Below are positions 1-6,820 of a DNA stretch of 41,019 nt, piece after piece. The stretch comes from Gammaproteobacteria bacterium (GTDB taxonomy: Bacteria > Pseudomonadota > Gammaproteobacteria > Arenicellales > JAANXG01). Within the stretch, counting starts at the first letter, position 1, and every line of letters starts with the position of its first letter. The notes beneath the pieces were generated by a model. It did no database searches, was not told where the DNA came from, and saw only the letters and a list, made by a program, of their open reading frames with translations. Made by a program: the position numbers and the translations under genes. The stretch lies in contig JAHEIO010000019.1 of NCBI GenBank assembly GCA_024639325.1, positions 4,485 through 45,503 of the forward strand. Direction: 5' to 3'.

Positions 1-295
1 AACAGGCCCGCGAGGCTGGAGTTCCCTGTTTTATCCGTATGTCGAAACAGGTGCCGCAAAACAAGATCGACGGGATCAAGGCGTTGGGCGCCGAGGTGCG
101 CATCGTAGGTGTCTCAAAAGACGATGCACAGAACGAAGTCGACCGGCTTGTTTCGTAGGAATGAATGACCATTGTGCTGCGTTTCGATCATCACGACATA
201 AGTGGCGGTCAGGCTACGGTTGCAGTGTCGATATGGAATTGCATCATCGCGTCATTGCCGGGGAAGATGTGGATGTACCCAGCGTATCTAAATGA
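1..295 (+). pseudogene. eutB: eutB remnant, hydroxyectoine-utilisation dehydratase (5' end outside window)
   Basis: The frame from base 3 reads as the middle of a threonine-dehydratase-like PLP enzyme (MSKQVPQNKIDGIKALGAEV, then DDAQNEVDRLV), closest by recall to EutB of ectoine/hydroxyectoine catabolism. Two in-frame nonsense codons follow (TAG 156-158, TGA 162-164), yet the same frame continues with a recognisable family stretch (VLRFDHHDISGGQ, from 174). Near 215-230 a frameshifting deletion joins this to the EutB C-terminus (DMELHHRVIAGEDVDV), ending at TGA 293-295. Most of the C-terminal half is missing. The final TGA overlaps the eutC ATG by 4 bp, preserving an operon-style ATGA junction. 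The gene cannot make a working enzyme. The EutB assignment, rather than another serine/threonine dehydratase, rests on the eutC remnant next door. Confidence 0.8.
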
Positions 296-599
296 ACATG
301 CCTAAAATCACAATTCTCACCGAAACAGATTTGCGCCAAGTGGTTTGGCTCGATCTGGATGCGGTCGATCGCATCGAATCCGCCTTCACGGTTCTGGCGA
401 GCGGTAGAGTGGTTATGCCACCGGTGCCGTGGCTGCGCAACATCTGTCGCGACCTGGCGCTGAACGCGCCTGCATTATCGGCGCTGGAACCCAAGGTCGT
501 TTGCAGCTTAAAGCGCTGTGCCTGGTGCGACCGATCAAATACGCCGTAATCTGGGCCCGCGATGCCCACAAAGCCGCATCGGCGGCACTGTTAAAACTC
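292..599 (+). pseudogene. eutC: eutC remnant, ornithine-cyclodeaminase-like ectoine-utilisation protein
   Basis: The frame from ATG 292 gives a typical EutC N-terminus (KITILTETDLRQVV, then DAVDRIESAF and GRVVMPP). At about 420-423 the sequence jumps to another frame that reads GAVAAQHLSRPGAERACIIG, then AGTQGRLQLKALCLVRPI and WARDAHKAA. That is the NAD-binding core of the ornithine cyclodeaminase/mu-crystallin family, normally about 80 residues further on. A non-triplet internal deletion therefore removed the first part of the catalytic domain. The EutC match fades near 595, where a different gene's end is joined. The real protein is about 330 residues; roughly 100 remain, in two frames. In intact operons EutC acts with EutB in hydroxyectoine breakdown; here neither can function. 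Confidence 0.8.
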
Positions 600-734
600 G
601 GCGTCATCGCCCGAGCTATGCCACAGGGCGACATTTTCGGCTTCGCACCGCCTTTGTGCCTGACGCGCGCGGAAGCGGACACAGTAGTCGAGAAGACGAA
701 AGAAGCGGTTGACGAGACCTTCGCAGCGGGATAA
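600..734 (+). pseudogene. C-terminal remnant of a class III (ectoine-pathway type) aminotransferase
   Basis: In the same frame as the second eutC block the sequence becomes ARAMPQGDIFGFAPPLCLTR, followed by AEADTVVEKTKEAVDETF and a TAA at 732-734. This is the characteristic last 40 or so residues of class III PLP aminotransferases, where an APPL(C/V)xT segment precedes the final helix. In ectoine-degradation clusters such an enzyme (DoeD/EutD-like, acting on diaminobutyrate) lies near eutBC, which fits. Everything upstream, including the PLP lysine domain, is gone. The in-frame join to eutC makes an accidental chimeric open frame of about 100 codons from GTG 429. That frame could be translated but resembles no functional protein. 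The exact substrate class of the lost enzyme cannot be decided from the C-terminus. Confidence 0.65.
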
Positions 735-821
735 AGCATCTCGCACTTATCGGTATACGGGATGCCCCGGAGAAAGGCAGGCGTGATTGAATATCGTTGC
801 TTGTGCTGTGGTCGTCGTTTA

Positions 822-840
822 CGCTCCGATGGTCGGAGCG
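822..840. other. Perfect 8-bp stem hairpin, 3-nt loop
   Basis: CGCTCCGA and TCGGAGCG pair perfectly around a TGG loop. No T-run follows on either strand, so it is not a standard terminator. It lies in the gap between the ectoine-gene remnants and the 3' end of the minus-strand permease gene. It is immediately followed by GGGGTACACTAG (841-852), a 12-base word also found at one end of the dispersed repeat at 15029-15104. Confidence 0.45.
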
Positions 841-979
841 GGGGTACACTAGATCAACCGTTGAGACGCACCGGCCGCGATTCGAGGTGCTGTTTTTTCT
901 GGTGAGTGGATTGCCAAACCATGGATTCCGCCGTTTGAGTCCGACGACAGCTTGAATGAGCTCTTGAGATGAACCCTTA

Positions 980-1942
980 CTAAATCGGCCCACTCGTCGT
1001 CTGCTCGAGTTTGGGTTTGGTAACCAGTTCAAATGCAGCCCGCAATGCCACCGCGAGAATAATCAGGCCGCCACCGATTACCGTCCAGATCGACGGGTTC
1101 TCGCCGATGAACAGCCAAACCCAAACCGGGCCCAGTGAAAATTCAAGCAGCATTATCAGCGTGACTTCCGCGGCGGCCAGATGCCGCGATGCAATAATAA
1201 ACATCCAATTTACAAACCCGGACAGGCAGCCGCCCCAGAACAGGCAAAGAAAAATGTCTCGCGGAGGTATATTAATATCCCCCATTTTCAACAGCGCAGA
1301 AATCGCGACGACAATAACTGAAGACAGCAGCAGAACCGGCAGCATGTCGGTCTGGCGCTTGTAGCGCACGATGACGGCGAACAGGGCAAAACTGACCGCC
1401 GTCAACACCGCCATCGCGTTGCCGAACCCGGTGCCGACACTAAGTCCGCGCACCACCATAATTCCCAAACCGACGGTGGCGCCAACCATGGTAACCAAAG
1501 TCGCACGGCGCAACTTCTCGCCCAGAAACAATCGCGCGAACAACGCGGTAAAAAATGGTATGGCACCGAGAATAAACAGCGCATTCGCAACCGATGTGTG
1601 GGCCAGCGCCTGAACAAAACCAATGCCGGCGACGGATACCATCGCGGCGGCGAGCAGGCCCAATCCGCCGATACCGGCCATCGTACGCAATTTACAACCT
1701 CGATTGTTGAAGCCGATGATGACAATGACCGCGCCGAGCAAGCCGATTGCACGGTAAAAACTGACCTGCCATGGGTCGGCGAACTCGATGTTTCGCTGTA
1801 CCAGGCCGCCAAAACTGATCACCACCGAACCCACTACCATCAGCATCATCGCATAACCGCGCCGCGAATCTATCGCGTGAGGAAATGAGGTGCCTATCGC
1901 CATCGGCCAAGTGTGCACGCGATGTACAGAGGGGGCAAACAC
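980..1942 (-). CDS. EamA/DMT-superfamily membrane transporter
   Basis: This is an inner-membrane permease of the drug/metabolite transporter superfamily with two EamA repeats. The 320-residue frame has about ten hydrophobic segments in two five-helix halves (roughly residues 30-165 and 170-310), short charged loops and a polar C-terminal tail. The length is normal for the family (280-320). The longest frame opens with GTG at 1942. ATG at 1903 (MAIGTSFPHA) would leave a shorter, more typical N-terminus. Neither has a clear ribosome-binding site, so the start is unsure. Family members export amino acids, metabolites or drugs, and the substrate cannot be read from sequence. It is convergent with the ectoine-gene remnants and may or may not have belonged to that locus. 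Confidence 0.85.
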   Translation of the reverse strand: MFAPSVHRVHTWPMAIGTSFPHAIDSRRGYAMMLMVVGSVVISFGGLVQRNIEFADPWQVSFYRAIGLLGAVIVIIGFNNRGCKLRTMAGIGGLGLLAAAMVSVAGIGFVQALAHTSVANALFILGAIPFFTALFARLFLGEKLRRATLVTMVGATVGLGIMVVRGLSVGTGFGNAMAVLTAVSFALFAVIVRYKRQTDMLPVLLLSSVIVVAISALLKMGDINIPPRDIFLCLFWGGCLSGFVNWMFIIASRHLAAAEVTLIMLLEFSLGPVWVWLFIGENPSIWTVIGGGLIILAVALRAAFELVTKPKLEQTTSGPI

Positions 1943-2946
1943 TGAATCAATTTAAAGATTTATTCCCTGGCGATCAGGTATAGTCATCCGCCAAGTGTGA
2001 GCAGACCTTAGATCTGAGTACGCTGCAGGAGAACGGGTGGTCGTTCTTGATCGCAGTGGGGCAGAGTGCCGCGCGCCAACCTCAGACCCTCTCGACTACA
2101 AAGTACCGACGTGCGTTCCAATCACGCTCCGCAGAAGGCATATAGTGGGCCGACGAACCGAACGAAAATCACGTAGAAAACATCAATAAAACAGTAGCTT
2201 ACGTATCTTATGATGGTTAGTGACGTCGTTGCGCGCCGGTGCCGAGGCGAGGACTTTGCCCCCCCGCTGACTTGCCTGACCGAACAGCTCGGGCCGTTTG
2301 GCCAATTTGAACGCACGGAGAGCATCACGCGGACGCTATAAATTCCATTAAAATCATAGAATTGCGATCGTTTTAGAGAATTTCTGGAGCTGAGGGATCC
2401 GGTCGCATTCTCTTCGGTACGAAAATCTCCCGCTGCCCAAGATAACGAAGCGTGATAAGACTGTGTTCCGCTGGGTCCGAAGGTGACAGCATTCGCATCA
2501 GCTTTCACCACGATGGGTCAATTTGGATTCGGTTCCGCTTTGACCAAATTTTAGCCGCAACCGACAGCTGAGCCAAACCAGCGCCTTGTTGACATTGGTG
2601 ACAGTTCAATCACCGTCGCCGGTAGGCTTTTCCGGACTTCACGTGTATTGGATCTCCAGGGTAGGCTAGTACACTTTGTACCTTGTATTGATCGCCACGA
2701 GTCGTCAGAATAATATCTACACATGGATGTGACCTCGAGATGCCAGCCGGCGTCTAAACGGATGTTGATTGAACAATGGATGAGTTGTATCAACCGTAGT
2801 GGCAGGAAGGCGGTAAGCAAGTCGTCGACTTGAATCCGCCGGGCAGTGATCGGTTCGATACATGAAAATTTGCGAAATAGGATTTGAACCTGCACCAGCG
2901 TGCCGCGCCATTCTTGGGCGCATTCGCTGGTTTTACATATGAATCT
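1943..2946. other. Gene-free stretch of about 1 kb
   Basis: I find no open frame here with a recognisable domain or a plausible ribosome-binding site. The frames present are short and low in complexity or antisense to each other. AT-rich patches lie near 1945-1960 and 2160-2210. A frame at about 2580-2712 on the plus strand (VDIGDSSITVAGRLFRTSRV and onward) looks protein-like for about 40 codons but matches nothing I know. The stretch ends in a tRNA-like relic at 2871-2927. Given the decayed neighbours, it is probably degraded former coding sequence. Confidence 0.5.
2871..2927 (-). other. Possible degenerate tRNA-Leu relic
   Basis: Read on the minus strand, this 57-nt stretch begins GCGAATG and ends TTTCGCA, which can pair like an acceptor stem. 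It also carries GGTGCAGGTTCAAATCC, very close to the variable-arm/T-arm segment of bacterial tRNA-Leu, preceded by GGCGCGGCACGC, which recalls the D-arm/anticodon side. It is about 30 nt shorter than a tRNA-Leu, the 3' half of the T stem is imperfect (CCTAT), and no anticodon loop can be drawn. It could be an internally deleted tRNA gene or an integration-site scar. Chance resemblance is possible. Confidence 0.3.
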
Positions 2947-2963
2947 ATGGGACTTGATCCCAT
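2947..2963 (+). promoter_or_regulatory. Hairpin just upstream of the ompA-like ribosome-binding site
   Basis: ATGGGA and TCCCAT form a perfect 6-bp stem around CTTGA, ending three bases before the AAGGAGAG ribosome-binding site (2966-2973). In the mRNA this would place a small stem directly against the Shine-Dalgarno, a position suited to translational control or 5'-end stability. No further evidence for a function is visible. Confidence 0.35.
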
Positions 2964-2979
2964 TTAAGGAGAGTTGACT

Positions 2980-3513
2980 ATGCTGAAAATTGGCAGTTTT
3001 AAACCGGCGTTGAAAGTGGTAACCCTGGCCGCGGTCGTAATCGGTGCGGGCTGTGCAACCGCCAAGCCCGAGAAAGCCGAAATGGCCGCACCCGCCGAGC
3101 CCGCGATGAAGGTCGTGATGAAGGAGGTGGCGTTAGATACGACAACGTTGTTTGCCTTCGACAGCGACAAGCTCACAAGCGAGGGCATGGCGGCGATAGA
3201 CCGTCTTGTCAGCGACGCAGGCGGTAAAGCGGCCGCACAAATCACCGTGACCGGTCATGCCGATCGAATTGGCAACGATGACTACAACATGAAGCTGTCG
3301 GAGCGGCGAGCGAACTCGGTCGCCAGTTACATGGCCGCAAAAGGCGTTCCGTCTGATTCGATTAATGCATCCGGCAGAGGTGAATCGGAACCCGTTGTCA
3401 TGGAGTGCCCTGATTCGAACTGGAAAGCTCTGGTCGACTGCCTCGCTCCCAACCGTCGTGTTGTGGTGCAGTACCCGGTGATGGTCGAAGAAGAGGTCAT
3501 GATCCAAAATTGA
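2980..3513 (+). CDS. OmpA-family peptidoglycan-binding lipoprotein
   Basis: This is an outer-membrane-anchored protein with a C-terminal OmpA domain that binds peptidoglycan non-covalently. From ATG 2980 the product has 177 residues: a basic start, a hydrophobic segment and a lipobox-like GAGC at about residues 23-26 (the -3 position is Gly, slightly atypical). A short Ala/Pro/Lys linker follows, then the OmpA_C core with TTLFAFDSDKL, TGHADRIGNDDYNMKLSERR and SGRGESEP. The CPD...VDC pair and NRRVVV are usual OmpA C-terminal features. The start is fixed by AAGGAGAG about seven bases upstream of ATG 2980; a TTG at 2974 is in frame but sits on that site. There is no beta-barrel domain, so it is Pal-like in layout. 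It probably stands alone or is weakly cotranscribed with the pqi operon. Confidence 0.9.
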   Translation: MLKIGSFKPALKVVTLAAVVIGAGCATAKPEKAEMAAPAEPAMKVVMKEVALDTTTLFAFDSDKLTSEGMAAIDRLVSDAGGKAAAQITVTGHADRIGNDDYNMKLSERRANSVASYMAAKGVPSDSINASGRGESEPVVMECPDSNWKALVDCLAPNRRVVVQYPVMVEEEVMIQN

Positions 3514-3528
3514 ATTGAAGCGATGGTA

Positions 3529-3594
3529 ATCACAGCCTAAAAACGGGTCGGTATAATCCGCTGTTTTCGCGGGCAGGTCGATATCCTCGCCCGC
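3529..3594 (+). promoter_or_regulatory. Candidate promoter and 5' UTR hairpin for the pqi operon
   Basis: A perfect -10 hexamer TATAAT (3552-3557) lies 17 bp after ATCACA (3529-3534), which matches four of six -35 positions. Transcription would start near 3564. The leader then contains a near-perfect stem, GCGGGC (3569-3574) with GCCCGC (3589-3594), extended inside by AGG/CCT. No T-run follows, so it is a leader structure rather than a terminator. It is about 60 bp ahead of the first pqiA. Confidence 0.55.
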
Positions 3595-3655
3595 TGGCTG
3601 CTGAACCGCCAACACGTCGTCATCGAATATCCGACGGCGCCGGCAGGGGGGCGCT

Positions 3656-4321
3656 ATGGATGACCCCGGGACGATGACGATAAGCTCAGCGATGTCGGCG
3701 TCATCGACCAGAATCGATCAACTTATTGCCTGCCCCGACTGTGATCGGTTGACCAAGAAGCCGGAACTGCGTCCGCATCAGATTGCCCGATGCCGATACT
3801 GCGGCGCTTTGCTGCGTCGTGGGCACGGAGAGTCGCTGCAACCAGTCATCGCGCTGTCGCTGGCGTCACTGATTCTTTTCGCGATTGCGAATCTATTTCC
3901 GTTTGTATCCCTTCGCTCCGGCGGTGTGGAACAGGAAATACGTCTGTCATCGGGCCTTTTCGCTATGGCCGAATCCGGCGTGCCACTGCCGGGTCTGGTA
4001 GCGATAGGTTTCATCCTCATTGCGCCGATACTTCGACTGGCAGGATATTTGTATGTGCTGGTTCCACTGTGGCGGCATACCGAACCTCCCGCCTGGCGTG
4101 CGGTGCTGCGACTCGCGAATTTCATGCTGCCGTGGAGTATGCTGGAGATTTATTTGCTTTCGGTAGTGGTGGCGTTGGTCAAGATCTCGGAGCTCGGCAG
4201 CATCGTTATTGGCGTCTCGTTCTGGTCTTTCGTTCTGCTGGTGGTTACCTCCACCTGGTTGTCGAGTATCACCGACCGCTTCGCGCTGTGGGAACTGGTG
4301 GAATTATGGCGGCAAAAGTGA
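3656..4321 (+). CDS. pqiA: Paraquat-inducible protein A domain protein (first copy)
   Basis: This inner-membrane protein belongs to the PqiA family, which works with PqiB in phospholipid transport between the inner and outer membranes. The 221-residue product starts with a polar N-terminus and a zinc-ribbon-like pair of CxxC motifs (CPDC, about residue 24; CRYC, about residue 46). Four hydrophobic segments follow, with family signatures around FPFVSLRSGG, PWSMLEIYLLS and the closing SITDRFALWELVE. ATG 3656 has AGGGGG six bases upstream. E. coli PqiA carries two such domains in one chain of about 420 residues; here each domain is a separate gene and the second overlaps this one by 16 bp. The operon is pqiA-pqiA-pqiB. 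Confidence 0.88.
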   Translation: MDDPGTMTISSAMSASSTRIDQLIACPDCDRLTKKPELRPHQIARCRYCGALLRRGHGESLQPVIALSLASLILFAIANLFPFVSLRSGGVEQEIRLSSGLFAMAESGVPLPGLVAIGFILIAPILRLAGYLYVLVPLWRHTEPPAWRAVLRLANFMLPWSMLEIYLLSVVVALVKISELGSIVIGVSFWSFVLLVVTSTWLSSITDRFALWELVELWRQK

Positions 4322-4935
4322 ATCGAGGCGGCACCACCGCCGCTCAGGCCGGCGTTGCCGGTTGTCATCAATGCGGTAAACTCACCGCAGACGGTAACAG
4401 CCGTTGCCGTCGCTGCGGCGCCCGCGTCTTCTTCCGCAAGCCGCATTCGATTCAGCGCACCTGGGCCTTACTGATCACTGCCATACTGCTTTACATCCCT
4501 GCGATGACGTTACCGATCATGGATACCAGCATTCTCGGAGAAACCATTGCGAGCACCATCGTCGGAGGCACAATTCTGTTATGGCAAGAAAACTCCTACG
4601 CCGTAGCCGTCACCGTGTTCCTGGCGAGTGTTTTCGTACCGGTAGCAAAATTCGCAATAATTCTGCTACTGCTGCTTACCGTTCGCAGCCGGGGTGAGTG
4701 GCGCGCCCGGGACAGGGTGGTTCTGCACCGCATCATCGATTTTATCGGCCGCTGGTCGATGCTGGATATTTTTGTCGTTGCCATCCTGGTGGCACTGGTG
4801 CAAATGGGTGTGTTCGCCACCATCGTGCCCAACGCCGGCGCCGCCGCATTTGCCGCCTCGGTTGTCGTGACCATGCTGGCCGCGAGATCGTTTGACGTCA
4901 GGCTGATCTTCGACCACATGGGAGAAAGGCAATGA
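4306..4935 (+). CDS. pqiA: Paraquat-inducible protein A domain protein (second copy)
   Basis: This is the second PqiA-domain membrane protein, 209 residues from ATG 4306. It has the same plan as its neighbour: a zinc ribbon with CHQC and CRRC (about residues 19-38), then four membrane segments. Family signatures are TLPIMDTSILG, VFVPVAKFAIIL, GRWSMLDIFVVAILVALVQ and FDVRLIFD. The start is chosen at MAAKVN because the frame upstream of it is out of phase with real coding sequence. It overlaps the previous gene by 16 bp and shares ATGA with pqiB, so the three are almost certainly translated from one mRNA. Together the two copies correspond to the two halves of the single PqiA or LetA chain of enterobacteria. 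Confidence 0.87.
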   Translation: MAAKVNRGGTTAAQAGVAGCHQCGKLTADGNSRCRRCGARVFFRKPHSIQRTWALLITAILLYIPAMTLPIMDTSILGETIASTIVGGTILLWQENSYAVAVTVFLASVFVPVAKFAIILLLLLTVRSRGEWRARDRVVLHRIIDFIGRWSMLDIFVVAILVALVQMGVFATIVPNAGAAAFAASVVVTMLAARSFDVRLIFDHMGERQ

Positions 4936-6569
4936 CGGATCTCGACATACCGGACGGTGTTGCACAGCCCGATGTCGTCTCTTCGAGAGGCGGCGGAGTC
5001 TCTCTGATTTGGCTGGTGCCCATATTCGCCCTCCTGCTCGGCGCGGGAATCGCCTGGCAATACTATGACAACCTGGGTCCGGTCATTACCATAACCTTCG
5101 ATTCTGCCGAGGGTGTGATTCCCGACGCCACCAAGGTTCGTTACAAACATGTTGAAATTGGGGACGTAGTCGCCGTAGGCCTCGATCCGGGCGCCGACGA
5201 AGTTGTCGTCAGCGCAAGAATCGATAAGGCCGCTCAGCATTTGCTGGGGTCCGAAACGCGATTCTGGATCGTCAAACCGAGGGCGGGCTTGGGCGGTATT
5301 TCGGGTATCGGGACCATCCTGAGCGGGACCTATATCGATACCGATCCCGGTGGCGCTGTTGGCACCACCGAGTTCACCGGGCTTGAAGAACCTCCGCTGA
5401 CGCCGTTGTCCAAGCCCGGGTTGCGGATCGCCATAAAGTCCGAGCTGGCGAGTTCGGTGCGGGTGGGCTCGCCTGTGTACTACCGCAACATCAAGGTGGG
5501 TCAGGTGGACGGCCGCACGTTTACCGACAACTTCAGTGTGGTGGAATTCGGTTTATTCATTCAGCAGGCATATTCAGATTTGATTACCACCAATTCACGT
5601 TTCTGGAATGCTGGTGGACTGGACATCAGGATTACGGCGGATGGAGCGGACATACGTTCCCCCTCGCTGGAGTCTCTGCTGGAAGGTGGGATTTCGTTCG
5701 ACACACCGCTCCATGCCGACGCCGGAGATCAGGTGGGCAACGGAGCGGAATTTACGTTGTACCCCGATCGCGAAAGTGCATTTAAAAGCGGCCTCTATGG
5801 AAAGGTGCGTTATCTGTTGTATTTCGATGGATCCGTGCGTGGACTCAACTCCGATGCACCCGTCGAGTTCCTGGGTATACGGGTAGGCGACGTAGTCAGT
5901 GTTGATCTTTCATACAATTCTCTATCCAACGAAGTTTCTATTCCGGTGCTGATAGAGATCGACCCATGGCTACTTTTTGGGGAGCGGCTCGATGCCGAAG
6001 CGGTGCACCTTAGAATCGTGCAACTGGTGGAGCGGGGCATGAAAGCGCAGCTTAAGAACGCCAACCTTGTGACGGGGCAGCTACTGGTGGAACTCGGCAT
6101 GTATCCCGGTGAGCGAGTGGCCGAGGTCTCGAACGACGGCGAATTCCACATGCTGCCTACCGTTCCCAATACCATCGCCCAGATATCGCAAGGGATCGAA
6201 GGCCTGGTGGCAAAATTCAATTCGCTGGAAATCGAACCAGTGCTTGCCGAAATTCAACAGCTCGCAGCTGAATTGCGCGGTTATACCTCGTCACCGGCGA
6301 TGAAGGCCCTGCCAGAAAGTATCGATCAAGTCGCCAGCGCTTTGGAGGTTCTGATGGAAGGCAAGGCCACCGACATGGCCAGCACCCTTGCTCCGAACGG
6401 CGAGTTACACGACCAACTCGTTGCCGCACTGACCGAACTGCGTAAAATGGCCGACTCGCTGCGACAGCTGTCGGACACTCTGGTGGAAAAACCCAATGCC
6501 TTGATTTTCGGCCGAAACAAAACGTCGCCAGACCGAAAGCCGGTAAGGAGCGAATACGATCGTCAATGA
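4932..6569 (+). CDS. pqiB: PqiB-type MCE protein, intermembrane lipid transport
   Basis: This protein has a single N-terminal anchor and three MCE (MlaD-like) domains, and it spans the periplasm. In E. coli, PqiB forms hexameric needle-like tubes that carry lipids between membranes. Of 545 residues, 26-42 are hydrophobic (SLIWLVPIFALLLGAG). MCE1 begins near GPVITITFDSAEGV (about 50), MCE2 near GLRIAIKSELASSVRVGSPV (about 165) and MCE3 near VRYLLYFDGSVRGLNSDAPV (about 295). A long helical C-terminal region (about 400-530) matches the coiled-coil part of the PqiB needle. Length agrees with E. coli PqiB (546). ATG 4932 overlaps the pqiA stop by 4 bp. The usual partner lipoprotein gene pqiC should follow but only a dubious remnant is seen. 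Confidence 0.92.
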   Translation: MTDLDIPDGVAQPDVVSSRGGGVSLIWLVPIFALLLGAGIAWQYYDNLGPVITITFDSAEGVIPDATKVRYKHVEIGDVVAVGLDPGADEVVVSARIDKAAQHLLGSETRFWIVKPRAGLGGISGIGTILSGTYIDTDPGGAVGTTEFTGLEEPPLTPLSKPGLRIAIKSELASSVRVGSPVYYRNIKVGQVDGRTFTDNFSVVEFGLFIQQAYSDLITTNSRFWNAGGLDIRITADGADIRSPSLESLLEGGISFDTPLHADAGDQVGNGAEFTLYPDRESAFKSGLYGKVRYLLYFDGSVRGLNSDAPVEFLGIRVGDVVSVDLSYNSLSNEVSIPVLIEIDPWLLFGERLDAEAVHLRIVQLVERGMKAQLKNANLVTGQLLVELGMYPGERVAEVSNDGEFHMLPTVPNTIAQISQGIEGLVAKFNSLEIEPVLAEIQQLAAELRGYTSSPAMKALPESIDQVASALEVLMEGKATDMASTLAPNGELHDQLVAALTELRKMADSLRQLSDTLVEKPNALIFGRNKTSPDRKPVRSEYDRQ

Positions 6570-6820
6570 CTTTTTCGCCGGCACCGTCACGACTATGTAT
6601 TCCAGCTGCGAAGGAGCTTTCCGGCCCAATGCGATGGGCTGAAGACACGCAAGACGTTTTGTCAATATTCACGGCTGGAGGTGATCTCCTAACGAGCGGC
6701 ACCTCGCGGACATTGCGGCCGAGGCGTTGTCGCGGGAGGGGCGTTCGATGCTCCGAATGCGCCGCGCGGATACGCTTGTTCAGTCAGCCAATGTGGAACC
6801 AGTGCGAACAAGAGACGTAA
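6566..6820 (+). pseudogene. Short ORF in the pqiC position, possibly a decayed pqiC
   Basis: An 84-codon frame starts at ATG 6566, overlapping the pqiB stop as ATGA, exactly where pqiC is expected. The product lacks a signal peptide and lipobox. Two pieces faintly recall the PqiC/YmbA family: APSRLCIPAA (compare PSRxYxLP near the mature N-terminus) and RWAEDTQDVLSIF (compare the RWAEPL...VL block). If this is right, most of the gene of about 190 codons was removed by internal deletions. Its end also runs 40 bp into the convergent gene at 6780. It may equally be a meaningless frame; I put decayed pqiC only slightly ahead. Confidence 0.3.

Noticed and set aside
822-840. Hairpin taken as a terminator for the permease gene
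   Set aside because: No T-run follows on either strand, and the permease stop codon is 140 bp away.
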